Shown: positions 1-7,290, counted from the stretch's first letter. The stretch is DNA of 18,903 nt from Puniceicoccales bacterium (GCA_031279675.1 JAITIB010000112.1:1-18903); one strand, 5' to 3'. The notes: generated by a model from the sequence alone, not told the origin. A program made the numbers and translations.

Positions 1-953
1 CAAGTGCCGAGCACCCCGAGTTGGTGCTCGTAGGAAGTGGGAGCGACGTTGTAGCCAGCGTCCGTGCGCAGGTTGTCGTGCAAAATCTGAAAGCCGCGCG
101 CGGATGTGCGGGAGTTGCGGATGCCGCTGCCATCCTCCAGCTTTGTTTTCGCAAAGAGCGGGAAGGTTTTCGATTTCCATTCCTCCCTGTCGCGAAGTTC
201 TGCGGCCTTGCCTTGGCGCTTCAAGACAGCGATACGTTTTTCAATGAGAAAATCTCTCAATCCCGGGGGTAGCTCTGGTGAACGTTTGGCGGGACTTTTC
301 GTGTGAACGACTTTGCCGTGGGGGATGCCCTGAGGTTCTTTTATCAGGGCAAGAATCGGCGAGGTGCGCTCGACAGCCTGGCGTAAATCCTCCAGCTGCG
401 CGTCGCTCGCCGGAGAGACGACGTAGGCCGTCCAAACAATGTTTCGTGGATAGGCCACTTTGCGCGTTTTTTCGACTTCTGGCGCGTCGGGATGGCTGGT
501 CACTGTCACCTCAAGAGAATCGAACGGGATGTTTTTGGCAGCCGCCTGAATGGCGAACTCATCGGCCACGCTGCTGGCAATGACGGCCACCTCCGTATCC
601 CACGAGGGCGCGCCAAGGCTGTAACCGGCGTAATCGCGATCACTGTCGCTAAGATACTGGAAATCCCGGATGCGCAAACGGCGCACGCCTGAGCGACTTT
701 CCGCAGTGACCTTGGCGCGTAGCAGGCGCGGCGAAACATCCGCCAGCGACGCAAAAAGCGCGGCGCGGCGTCGGGCGAGGTAATCGCGCAACGACGGTGT
801 CCCGGTGTCATAGACGACGCCCGCCTTGGCATCACCTTCGCCGACGAGAACACCGGCCTCTACCGCGCCCACCAAGGGAACAGCGGCGGCCAAGCCGGAA
901 ACCGCCAGCAACCAGCGGGTGTAGTGTGAGTGGATTGTGTTGTATTTTTTCAT
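1..953 (-). CDS. Exported OsmC-like protein, tandem-domain type (3' end outside window)
   Basis: The frame is open from an ATG at 953 to the window edge: 317 codons plus a final partial codon TG. The N-terminus (MKKYNTIHSHYTRWLLAVSG, then a run rich in Ala, Val and Leu) looks like a signal peptide or membrane anchor. The middle part (RLRIRDFQYLSDSD, then AGYSLGAP, then IQAAAKNIPFDSLEVTVTSH) resembles one half of an OsmC/Ohr domain. A second half begins near the edge (GFQILHDNLRTDAGYNVAPT, then EHQLGVLGT). The partial codon TG could be the cysteine usual at this point in OsmC proteins, but that is inference. In the first half the matching position reads SSVADEF, with no cysteine. OsmC proteins reduce organic hydroperoxides through two cysteines. 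With one half degenerate and an export signal present, activity is uncertain. No Shine-Dalgarno site precedes the ATG. The fold call is moderate; the existence of the gene is well supported. Confidence 0.72.
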   Translation of the reverse strand, partial: MKKYNTIHSHYTRWLLAVSGLAAAVPLVGAVEAGVLVGEGDAKAGVVYDTGTPSLRDYLARRRAALFASLADVSPRLLRAKVTAESRSGVRRLRIRDFQYLSDSDRDYAGYSLGAPSWDTEVAVIASSVADEFAIQAAAKNIPFDSLEVTVTSHPDAPEVEKTRKVAYPRNIVWTAYVVSPASDAQLEDLRQAVERTSPILALIKEPQGIPHGKVVHTKSPAKRSPELPPGLRDFLIEKRIAVLKRQGKAAELRDREEWKSKTFPLFAKTKLEDGSGIRNSRTSARGFQILHDNLRTDAGYNVAPTSYEHQLGVLGT

Positions 954-976
954 GGTATGATGAATCAAGAAGGCCG

Positions 977-1005
977 AATCTTGCCATATATACCTAACAA
1001 GTCAA
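977..1005 (-). promoter_or_regulatory. Possible promoter of the OsmC-like gene
   Basis: On the minus strand TTGACT (1005-1000) matches the -35 consensus well. With a 17-base spacer it is followed by AAGATT (982-977), which matches TATAAT at only three positions. It lies 24 bases before the start codon and downstream of the hairpin that ends the preceding gene, so the place is right. The weak -10 box keeps this tentative. Confidence 0.25.
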
Positions 1006-1077
1006 CTACTATTTTTGACACCACCTCACATTCCCAAAACCAGCAACGCGCCACCTCGACGCCACCGGACAACACAA

Positions 1078-1109
1078 GGGCACGGATGCTTTGGCAGGCA
1101 CCCGTGCCC
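1078..1109 (-). terminator. Putative intrinsic terminator after the PEP-CTERM gene
   Basis: In minus-strand RNA the arms GGGCACGG-G-UGC and GCA-U-CCGUGCCC form a continuous 12-bp stem, because the single A/C mismatch of the plus strand becomes a G-U pair. The loop is 8 bases (CUGCCAAA). The following bases UUGUGUUG give only a weak U tract. The hairpin begins 55 bases after the stop codon of the PEP-CTERM gene and lies before the next gene on that strand. Confidence 0.5.
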
Positions 1110-1164
1110 GTTTCCACGGGGATGTTCAGGAGGGGAGCTGAAATCTCTCCCCGATCATGGCCAA

Positions 1165-2214
1165 TCAAGCTTTGCGACGACGACGCAACAAAGCCAACGC
1201 CACCGCACCCACCCCGCCAATCAACGCATACGTCGAAGGCTCAGGTATCGGCGCAAGGCTCGCGACACGAAACCCGTAGGAGGTGCCCTGAACGCCGTGC
1301 CCGATCTCGTAGCTCCCCCGCGACGAACCAGCGGCGAGACGCGAACTACTGCCGTCGAACCAAGCCCCGCGAGCAACGCGGTTGACACCATCCGGAGTGT
1401 CCGTAAACTCATAGACGTTCCCGGTCATATCTGCCACTCCATAGGCACTCACAGAATTCACATCGTTTTCATAAAAATCTACCTCATTCAGATAATATGT
1501 ACCGTTACTACTGTAATACCATTGGGCGCAGTTCGCGTAACTGGTATTCAGCGTGTCTCCGGTTGCGTGCCCAAATGAATACTTATAGTAGCCCCCAGTT
1601 CCAACACCTCCTTTGTTGGGATCGTAATACGCCGCTTTATACCACTCATTTTCATCAGGCAATGCGATCCCTCCAAGTTGCCATACGGCATCAACCCGAA
1701 CGGCATTCTCCCCGTCACTTATCTCGTAAATCCCTGTCTCAGTAGTGGTTCCGCCGCTTGTCAGCCAGTTGCAAAACCGCTTCGCATCCATCAAACTCAC
1801 CCACATAACGGGTCGGTTCTTATAGTTGTCATCCACACTGTAACTATAGGTGCTGCCAGAAGCGTCACGCGTTATCCCACCATAACCAACACTGTTCATC
1901 TGGCCATGATACAGATCCAGGATATCCGCACTGGCTCCCTTGTCCGTTGCAACGGCGTTCAAAAAATCCGTCCACTGCCCCTGCGTCACCTCATACTTGC
2001 CAATGTAATACTCGTGGCCGACATCACCGTAAGGAGTCCCATTGAACGTGTCCGAACCGTTGTTTATATTCCCGATGTGAGCGAAGTCTATCGAGATGCC
2101 TTGATAGGTTCCGGTCACATAAGTGGCCCCCTCCATCGGCAACGTCAACGCCACTGCTGCCTGTGTCGCCGCCCCGGCAAGGACGGTTCTCGTTATTCTA
2201 TTACTTGTTTTCAT
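1165..2214 (-). CDS. PEP-CTERM protein with a formylglycine-generating-enzyme-like (SUMF1/FGE) domain
   Basis: 349 residues. A signal segment lies at residues 1-30 (TVLAGAATQAAVALTLP). The FGE-sulfatase fold runs from about 60 to 320: YYIGKYEVTQGQWTDFLNAV (70-88), PVMWVSLMDAKRFCNWL (135-151), LPDENEWYKAAYY (185-197), GVADMTGNVYEF (259-270), RGAW (282-285) and YGFRVASL (313-320). The C-terminus is a PEP-CTERM tail: PEPSTYALIGG, a hydrophobic stretch, then RRRRKA. Such tails are removed by an exosortase as the protein is sorted to the cell surface. The catalytic cysteine pair of true FGE should follow RGAW; here that stretch is FDGSSSRLAAGSS, with no cysteine. The only cysteines are Cys148 and Cys229. 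I therefore infer a binding or structural role, not sulfatase maturation. I chose the ATG at 2214 over an upstream in-frame ATG at 2307 because it puts the signal peptide at the N-terminus, after an A-rich leader with a weak AAAG. Confidence 0.9.
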   Translation of the reverse strand: MKTSNRITRTVLAGAATQAAVALTLPMEGATYVTGTYQGISIDFAHIGNINNGSDTFNGTPYGDVGHEYYIGKYEVTQGQWTDFLNAVATDKGASADILDLYHGQMNSVGYGGITRDASGSTYSYSVDDNYKNRPVMWVSLMDAKRFCNWLTSGGTTTETGIYEISDGENAVRVDAVWQLGGIALPDENEWYKAAYYDPNKGGVGTGGYYKYSFGHATGDTLNTSYANCAQWYYSSNGTYYLNEVDFYENDVNSVSAYGVADMTGNVYEFTDTPDGVNRVARGAWFDGSSSRLAAGSSRGSYEIGHGVQGTSYGFRVASLAPIPEPSTYALIGGVGAVALALLRRRRKA

Positions 2215-2508
2215 GTTTTTTCTTTGTTTGTTATTTTGTTGTTTGTTTCGCCCCGACACGGGGCAAAAAGGGGGCGTGCAAAATCCAGCGCGGGGGAAAC
2301 ATCCCACGGCGTGTGTGTCCTGTCAGAAAACGGTAGGGACGGCTCGCCGTGCCATCCGCGTTGCTTCCGCCATCAATAGCAGAAGTTATTCCGTCCCAAC
2401 TACTTACGAGATAATTGGGGGGGGGGGGGGGGGGGGTCGAGTGGCCTCGACGGGGCATTGATTTCGCTACTCGAAATATTCCGCCTGCGGCGGGATTGAT
2501 GCGTCCAG
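2215..2508. other. Non-coding stretch with a 20-G homopolymer and small hairpins
   Basis: I see no gene here. Positions 2417-2436 are 20 consecutive G. The tract abuts a small hairpin (GTCGAG at 2436-2441 and CTCGAC at 2446-2451). A second hairpin follows (ATTTCG at 2461-2466 and CGAAAT at 2472-2477). A minus-strand frame crosses the area but reads through the G tract and the palindromes and shows no family pattern. Confidence 0.7.
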
Positions 2509-2699
2509 TTATGGAGTGCGGCGATTCATCGCCGCTTTCGCAAAGGCGATTTATCGCCGTGTACGAAATGGACGTATTGTCCGCGAAAAACGCCCCGTCA
2601 GAAGACGTTGCAGAAAATCCTTTCGCGCCGGTTCCACTCAACGACGCGGAAAATAAATTTTCCGCTCCCAAAGCGGGACTAAAGTCCCGCACTCCATAA
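2509..2699. repeat. 191-bp composite palindromic element with 13-bp terminal inverted repeats
   Basis: The ends are TTATGGAGTGCGG (2509-2521) and its exact reverse complement CCGCACTCCATAA (2687-2699). Inside is a row of near-perfect palindromes with 2-base centres: GCGGCGAT/ATCGCCGC (2518-2535), GGCGAT/ATCGCC (2545-2558), GCGGAAAAT/ATTTTCCGC (2646-2665) and GCGGGACT/AGTCCCGC (2673-2690). There is no transposase, so it resembles a MITE or REP-like element rather than an insertion sequence. Modules of it recur at 9102-9203. Copy number elsewhere in the genome cannot be judged here. Confidence 0.6.
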
Positions 2700-2914
2700 T
2701 CAGACGCACCACGTTCGCGGCACAGCCGCCACAGAGACCCGTCGGGGCCGATCAACCCGGCGTCTTGGGCGGTGTTGTTGGCGGTGGTGTTGTTGGCGAA
2801 GATGGACATGGCGAAGTGAACGCCAGCAGTGGAAAAGGGTTCGGCCAACGATACGCAAGCCCTTTTTTAAAAATAAAGTTGAACGCCACTTCCCACGCCA
2901 ACACAAACCCGGCC

Positions 2915-3982
2915 ATGTCCGACCTCCTGCGCGCCCACTTCGACGGCAAACGCTTCTCGACCCCCGGCGCCCCGCCCATTGCCACGCTCGGAATGCTCCT
3001 GCGCTGGCAGTTCTTCTCCAAGCGGAAAAAATCCCCGTGGCCGCGCCACGTCCCCCTGCCTCCAGCACCCCCGCCGGGCACGCCCGAGCACGCCCTGTCA
3101 TTGACATGGATCAACCACTCTACCTTCCTCCTGCGCACCCCTGCGGGAAATCTCCTCACCGACCCCGTCTTCAGTCGGCGCATCAGCCCCGCCCCCCGCT
3201 TCCTCGGCCCACACCGCATCCATCCGCCCGCCATCCCCCTGCACGCCCTCCCTCCCATCAGCGCAATCCTCCTCAGCCACGATCACTACGACCATTGCGA
3301 CCTGCCCACACTACGCCACCTCGCCCGCCACCACGCCCCCCTCGGCATCACCGCACCCGGTAACGCCCTCCTCCTCCAACGCGCCGGATTCACACGCACC
3401 CTTGAGCTCGACTGGTGGCGTCAAACCACCCTCCTCCCCGGATTCACCCTCACCGCCACCCCCGCCCAACACTGGAGCAACCGGCTCACCGGACGCCGCT
3501 GCGCCCGCCTCTGGGCCGGATTCTACCTCTCCCACGCAGGCCACCGCCTCTACTTCTGCGGCGACACCGGATACCACCCCCGCATTTTCCACCAAATCCG
3601 CGAACACCTCGGCCCTCCCCACACCGCTCTCCTCCCCATCGGCGCCTACGAACCCCACTGGTTCATGCGCGCCCAGCACTGCAACCCTGCCGAAGCCGTC
3701 CAAATCCACCGCGACCTAAACGCCCGCCAAAGCATCGCCATGCACTGGGGCTGCTTCCCCCTCGCCGACGAGGCGCACGACGCCCCCCCGCGCGCCCTCG
3801 CCGCCGCACTCCATGCCGCCGGGCTCCCCCGCGAAAGCTTCCTCACCCTCACCCCCGGACATCCCCATCCCCTCACAACACCAGCATGGCATCCCCATAA
3901 CTGTAAAACCGATACCCCCGCGCCACCGCCTCCGCATACAACGCCTTCAACCACCCCACCCCCTCCACCGAGCCCGGCGTGA
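2915..3982 (+). CDS. Metallo-beta-lactamase-fold hydrolase, NAPE-PLD-like
   Basis: 355 residues. Zinc-site motifs of the NAPE-PLD/UlaG-like branch are all present: WINHSTFLL (65-73), LTDPVFSRRISP (81-92), SHDHYDHCD (121-129, with His122, His124, Asp126, His127), PAQHWSNR (183-190, His186), FCGDTGY (214-220, Asp217), PIGAYEPHWF (241-250) and MHWGCFPL (276-283, His277). Family members hydrolyse N-acyl phosphatidylethanolamines or related phosphodiesters; the substrate here cannot be told. An upstream in-frame start at 2765 was rejected because those 50 residues are outside the conserved fold and low in complexity. The last roughly 30 residues (rich in Pro and Thr) are read antisense to the end of queA and probably add nothing to the fold. 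No Shine-Dalgarno site is visible. Confidence 0.88.
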   Translation: MSDLLRAHFDGKRFSTPGAPPIATLGMLLRWQFFSKRKKSPWPRHVPLPPAPPPGTPEHALSLTWINHSTFLLRTPAGNLLTDPVFSRRISPAPRFLGPHRIHPPAIPLHALPPISAILLSHDHYDHCDLPTLRHLARHHAPLGITAPGNALLLQRAGFTRTLELDWWRQTTLLPGFTLTATPAQHWSNRLTGRRCARLWAGFYLSHAGHRLYFCGDTGYHPRIFHQIREHLGPPHTALLPIGAYEPHWFMRAQHCNPAEAVQIHRDLNARQSIAMHWGCFPLADEAHDAPPRALAAALHAAGLPRESFLTLTPGHPHPLTTPAWHPHNCKTDTPAPPPPHTTPSTTPPPPPSPA

Positions 3983-4970
3983 GAAACGCCGCCACAAGAC
4001 ACATCAAGGTCGAGCGCGGCAGATGAAAATTCGTCAACAACAACTCCGCCCCCGAAAACCGCGCCGGCGGATACACAAACAACCCCGCCTCATCCACAAA
4101 CACCCCATCCCCCCGCACCCGCAACTCCCCGCCGCCCGCCGCCCGCTTGCGCGCAAAATCCTCCATCGCCCGCAACGACGTCGTCCCCACCGCCAGCCGG
4201 CATCCCGACGAAGCCAGCGCCGCACCCGTTGCCCCCGGAATCTCATACCACTCACGATGCATCACATGCTCCTCCACACGCTCCCCCTTCATCGGCTGAA
4301 ACGTCCCCAGCCCCACATGCAAAGTCAAATCATGGGAAGCAACCCCCCGCGCCCCCAACTCCGCCAGCACCCCCTCCGAAAAATGCAACCCCGCCGTCGG
4401 CGCCGCCACCGCCACCGCCCGGCCCCGTTCCGCATAAACCGTCTGGTAACGCTCCCCGTCCAACACCGTAAAATCCCCCCCCGCACCCCGCGCCCGCACA
4501 ATATACGGCGGCAACGGCAACACCCCCACCCGATCCGCCACCGACAACACCGACCCCCCGCCCGGCACACAAAACCGCACACAATACTCCCCCCCGCGCA
4601 CCCCCACCACCCGCGCCCCATACACCCCCTCCAACCCAAATCCCCCCGCCTCCACCACCCGCCGCCCCGGACGCAGCAAACACCACCACTCCGCCCCCTC
4701 CCACGCCCCCTCCGGACGCAACAGCAAACACTCCACCCGCCCGCCACCACCTGCCCGCCACCCCGGCAAACGCGCACGCAACACACGCGCATTATTGCGA
4801 AACAACACAGCCCCCGCCGGCAACACCCCGGGCAAATCGCGGAACACACAATGCGACACCACCCCGGAACGCCGCTCCACCACAAGCAACCGCGACTCCT
4901 CCCGCCGCGCCGCGGGCACCGCCGCAACGCACCCCCCGGGCAACTCATAATCAAACAAAGCCGAATCCAT
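3873..4970 (-). CDS. queA: S-adenosylmethionine:tRNA ribosyltransferase-isomerase
   Basis: 365 residues. QueA transfers and isomerises the ribosyl group of AdoMet onto preQ1 in tRNA, giving epoxyqueuosine at wobble position 34. It acts in the cytoplasm. Signature stretches are MDSALFDYELP at the N-terminus, SRLLVVERRSG, TAGLHFSEGVLAELGARG, LHVGLGTFQPMKGERVEEH, MHREWYEIP, AVGTTSLRAMED and LLTNFHLPRSTLMCLVAAFL, all in family order. The long open frame continues far upstream (to 6338), but the start is fixed at ATG 4970 by the typical MDSALFDYELP opening, preceded by a G-rich GGGTGGGGGC. Codon use is odd: it favours G-ending codons (GTG, GGG, GCG), whereas the plus-strand neighbours favour C-ending codons. 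Divergent from the ribH operon, convergent with the hydrolase gene. Confidence 0.96.
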   Translation of the reverse strand: MDSALFDYELPGGCVAAVPAARREESRLLVVERRSGVVSHCVFRDLPGVLPAGAVLFRNNARVLRARLPGWRAGGGGRVECLLLRPEGAWEGAEWWCLLRPGRRVVEAGGFGLEGVYGARVVGVRGGEYCVRFCVPGGGSVLSVADRVGVLPLPPYIVRARGAGGDFTVLDGERYQTVYAERGRAVAVAAPTAGLHFSEGVLAELGARGVASHDLTLHVGLGTFQPMKGERVEEHVMHREWYEIPGATGAALASSGCRLAVGTTSLRAMEDFARKRAAGGGELRVRGDGVFVDEAGLFVYPPARFSGAELLLTNFHLPRSTLMCLVAAFLTPGSVEGVGWLKALYAEAVARGYRFYSYGDAMLVL

Positions 4971-5078
4971 GCCCCCACCCAAAACCAACACCGCGAAAAC
5001 TAAAATCCAAAAACCACCCGCCGCCACAAACGCGTTCACCATTGACCTTCCAGAAACGAACCCAACACTCCCGCCCCC

Positions 5079-5204
5079 ATGAGAAAAAACCTCCTCCTCA
5101 CCAGCCTCGCCCTCCTCCTCCTCGTCAGCCTCGCCGCCTGCACCAAGCACATCCGCATCGACCAGGACCGCGAAGCCGCCACCCAAGGCATCCAATTCCA
5201 CTAA
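5079..5204 (+). CDS. Small lipoprotein, 41 residues
   Basis: MRKNLLLTSLALLLLVSLAA is a classic lipoprotein signal: two basic residues, a Leu-rich core, and the lipobox LAAC with Cys21. The predicted mature peptide has only 21 residues (CTKHIRIDQDREAATQGIQF, then His). It is charged and has no recognised domain. The gene is the first of a run of closely spaced plus-strand genes and ends 33 bases before ribH. It would be lipidated by Lgt, LspA and Lnt; lnt is in this window. The -35-like TTGACC at 5042-5047 has no convincing -10 partner. Codon choice (CTC, GCC, ATC) matches the neighbouring genes, which supports real coding. Function unknown. Confidence 0.72.
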   Translation: MRKNLLLTSLALLLLVSLAACTKHIRIDQDREAATQGIQFH

Positions 5205-5237
5205 CGCCACGCCGCCGCCCGTCCGCCGCCCAAACCC

Positions 5238-5828
5238 ATGAGCCAAGCCAAACCCAACGCCACCGCCATCGACGGCACCGACCTCTACATCGGCATCGTC
5301 GCCGCACGCTACAACAACGACCTCGTCGAAGACCTCCTCCAACGCGTCCGCGCCACACTCCGCAAAGCCCGCGTCGCCGCAGGCTCCATCAAAACCCTCC
5401 GCGTCCCCGGCGCCGCCGAACTCCCCTACGTCGCCAACATGCTCGCCCAAACCGAGGAATACGACTGCATCATCGCCCTCGGCATCATCCTCGCCGGCGA
5501 CACCCAGCACCACGAAATCCTCGCCAACAGCACCGCCATCGCCCTCCAAGGCATCGCCCTCCAAAGCGAAATCCCCATCATCAACGGCATCCTCACCGTC
5601 CACACCCGCGAACAAGCCCTCGAACGCATCAACGGCCCCCACGACCGCGGCGCCGAATTCGCCAACGCCGCACTCGAAATGGCATGGCACCACGTCCAGC
5701 TCGGCGACTACCTCGACGCACTCGACGCCGAGGCCGAGCGCGACGCCCGCGAAGCCGAAGGATACGCCAACGACGAAGAAGAAGACGACCCCTTCGGCAA
5801 CACACGCTCCCCCTTTGACAAAAACTAA
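5238..5828 (+). CDS. ribH: 6,7-dimethyl-8-ribityllumazine synthase
   Basis: 196 residues. It condenses 5-amino-6-ribitylamino-uracil with dihydroxybutanone phosphate, the penultimate step of riboflavin synthesis. Visible family motifs: IGIVAARYNNDLVEDLL (18-34), RVPGAAELPYVANMLA (55-70), CIIALGIILAGDTQHHEI (77-94, with His91 as the likely catalytic histidine), IPIINGILTVHTREQALER (112-130, Arg130 probably binding phosphate) and ALEMAW. Differences from the usual pattern: VPGAAELP instead of VPGAFELP, DRG (136-138) instead of NKG, and an acidic C-terminal tail of about 40 residues (Glu/Asp-rich near 161-185) beyond the typical 155-160 residue core. The ribH-nusB pairing is common in bacteria and supports the call. 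The start has no Shine-Dalgarno site; its leader is C-rich. Confidence 0.94.
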   Translation: MSQAKPNATAIDGTDLYIGIVAARYNNDLVEDLLQRVRATLRKARVAAGSIKTLRVPGAAELPYVANMLAQTEEYDCIIALGIILAGDTQHHEILANSTAIALQGIALQSEIPIINGILTVHTREQALERINGPHDRGAEFANAALEMAWHHVQLGDYLDALDAEAERDAREAEGYANDEEEDDPFGNTRSPFDKN

Positions 5829-5849
5829 CCCCCCGCCCGCCACCACCAC

Positions 5850-6323
5850 GTGAACACCACCCCCCCGCCACCCGCCACCACAAACAAAAACAACCGCCGG
5901 CGCCAAAACCGCATCGCCGCCATGCAATACCTCTACGCATGGGACATCATCCGGCCCGAAAACCCCGCCGAATTCACCCGCCAATTCTTCACCACCCAAG
6001 AACACCCACGCGCCTACTACACCTTCGCCGAGGAACTCGTCCACGGCGTCCTCGCCCACCACCCCGACATCGACGAATCCATCCGCGCCTACGCCCAGAA
6101 CTGGACCTTCGAACGCATCGCCAAAGTGGATCTCGCCATACTCCGCCTCGCCACCCACGAACTCCTCCACCGCCCCGACATCCCCCCCATCGTCACCATC
6201 AACGAAGCCATAGAACTGGCCAAAACCTACTCCGCGCAAGACTCCAAACGCTTCGTCAACGGCATCCTCGACCGCATCAAAAACCACCTCAACCGCCCCC
6301 ACCGCGAAGCCCTCAACCCATAA
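5850..6323 (+). CDS. nusB: Transcription antitermination factor NusB
   Basis: 157 residues from a GTG start. NusB with NusE (S10) binds boxA RNA and joins the antitermination complex on rRNA operons. The N-terminal motif RRRQNRIAAMQYLYAWDI (16-33) is the conserved RNA-binding start of the family (R..A.Q.LY). Then come LVHGVLAHHPDIDESIRAYA, NWTFERIAKVDLAILRLATH, ELLHRPDIPPIVTINEAIEL and AKTYSAQDSKRFVNGILDRI, which is the typical C-terminal helix set (IxxVDxxILRxAxxEL, INEAIELAK.y....sk.FvNGiLd). GTG is chosen because it begins the open frame after the ribH stop and gives a normal length; no ATG lies before the conserved core. The gap to ribH is 21 bases. Confidence 0.95.
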   Translation: MNTTPPPPATTNKNNRRRQNRIAAMQYLYAWDIIRPENPAEFTRQFFTTQEHPRAYYTFAEELVHGVLAHHPDIDESIRAYAQNWTFERIAKVDLAILRLATHELLHRPDIPPIVTINEAIELAKTYSAQDSKRFVNGILDRIKNHLNRPHREALNP

Positions 6324-6340
6324 CCCCCCGCACCGCAACC

Positions 6341-7279
6341 ATGCTCGGCAACCTCTTCCAAAAATTCAAGGACAGCCTCCGCCGCAACACACCCACATTC
6401 CAAAAAGTCCTCGGCAAAATCGGCACCCTCTTCGCCTCCAAACTCGACGCCACCACACTCGACCAACTCGAGGAATCCCTCTACGCCGCCGACTTCGGCG
6501 TCGAAACCACCACCGAAATCCTCGACGAAATCCGCCGCGCCCACCACCACAACAAAGACCTCCGCGGGCAGGACGCCGCCCACATCGGCGCCGCCACCCT
6601 CACCCGCATCCTCGCCAACGCCGAAGGCCGCCACACACCCGACCCCGCGCACAACCCCGAAGTCATCGCCCTCATCGGCGTCAACGGCGCCGGCAAAACC
6701 ACCACCGCCGCCAAACTCGCCTGGCGCCTCCAGCAAAACGGACACAAAGTCATCCTCGGCGCCTGCGACACCTTCCGCGCCGCCGCCAACGCCCAAATCC
6801 AAACCTGGGCCCAGCGCCTCAACATCGAAATCGTCACCAGCCAGCACGGCGCCGACGCCGCCGCCGTCGCCTACGACACCCTCCACGCCGCCCGCGCACG
6901 CCACCACAACATCGCCATCCTCGACACCGCCGGACGCCTCCACACCAAGACACACCTCCTCGAAGAACTCAAAAAAATCGGACGCGTCGTCCAAAAACTC
7001 GACCCCTCCGCCCCCCACCACCGATGGCTCGTCGTGGACGGCTCCCTCGGCTCCAACTCCATCGATCAAGCCCGCGCCTTTCACGCCTCCTTTGGCCTCA
7101 CCGGCCTCATCATCACCAAACTCGACGGCACCTCCCGCGGCGGCGCCCTCGTCGGTATCCACCGCGCCCTCCAAATCCCCATCCACTACGTCGGCCTCGG
7201 CGAACAACCCGACGACCTCCAGCCCTTCTCCACCCAAGCCTACATCGAAGCCCTCTTCGGAGAAACAACCACCCCGTAA
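6341..7279 (+). CDS. ftsY: Signal recognition particle receptor FtsY
   Basis: 312 residues, the NG core without the long acidic A domain of E. coli FtsY. The N domain is a helical bundle (about 1-95; LDQLEESLYAADFGVETTTE). The SRP-GTPase motifs are GVNGAGKTTTAAKLA (113-127), DTFRAAA (143-149), DTAGR (195-199), TKLDGTSRGG (259-268) and GLGEQPDDLQPF (285-296). It docks ribosome-SRP complexes at the inner membrane during co-translational targeting. The stretch that is normally DATTGQN reads DGSLGSN (233-239), an unusual change at the contact surface with Ffh. The ATG at 6341 is taken because the frame upstream is only the antisense-like extension overlapping nusB. Gap to nusB 17 bases, to dprA 11 bases. 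Confidence 0.95.
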   Translation: MLGNLFQKFKDSLRRNTPTFQKVLGKIGTLFASKLDATTLDQLEESLYAADFGVETTTEILDEIRRAHHHNKDLRGQDAAHIGAATLTRILANAEGRHTPDPAHNPEVIALIGVNGAGKTTTAAKLAWRLQQNGHKVILGACDTFRAAANAQIQTWAQRLNIEIVTSQHGADAAAVAYDTLHAARARHHNIAILDTAGRLHTKTHLLEELKKIGRVVQKLDPSAPHHRWLVVDGSLGSNSIDQARAFHASFGLTGLIITKLDGTSRGGALVGIHRALQIPIHYVGLGEQPDDLQPFSTQAYIEALFGETTTP

Positions 7280-7290
7280 TCCCCCCCCCA

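Noticed and set aside
2231..2848. A 205-codon minus-strand frame (SIFANNTTANNTAQDAG, later GVRDFSPALGAENLF)
   Set aside because: It reads through the palindromic element and the G20 tract and shows no known family. The first part might be a remnant of a repeat-rich surface protein, but that cannot be supported.
3873..6338. An 821-codon open frame on the minus strand covering queA and the antisense of ribH and nusB
   Set aside because: Only the part from 4970 downward matches a family (QueA). The rest is low-complexity Gly/Val/Asp antisense of clear ribH and nusB genes, open because the strand is C-rich.
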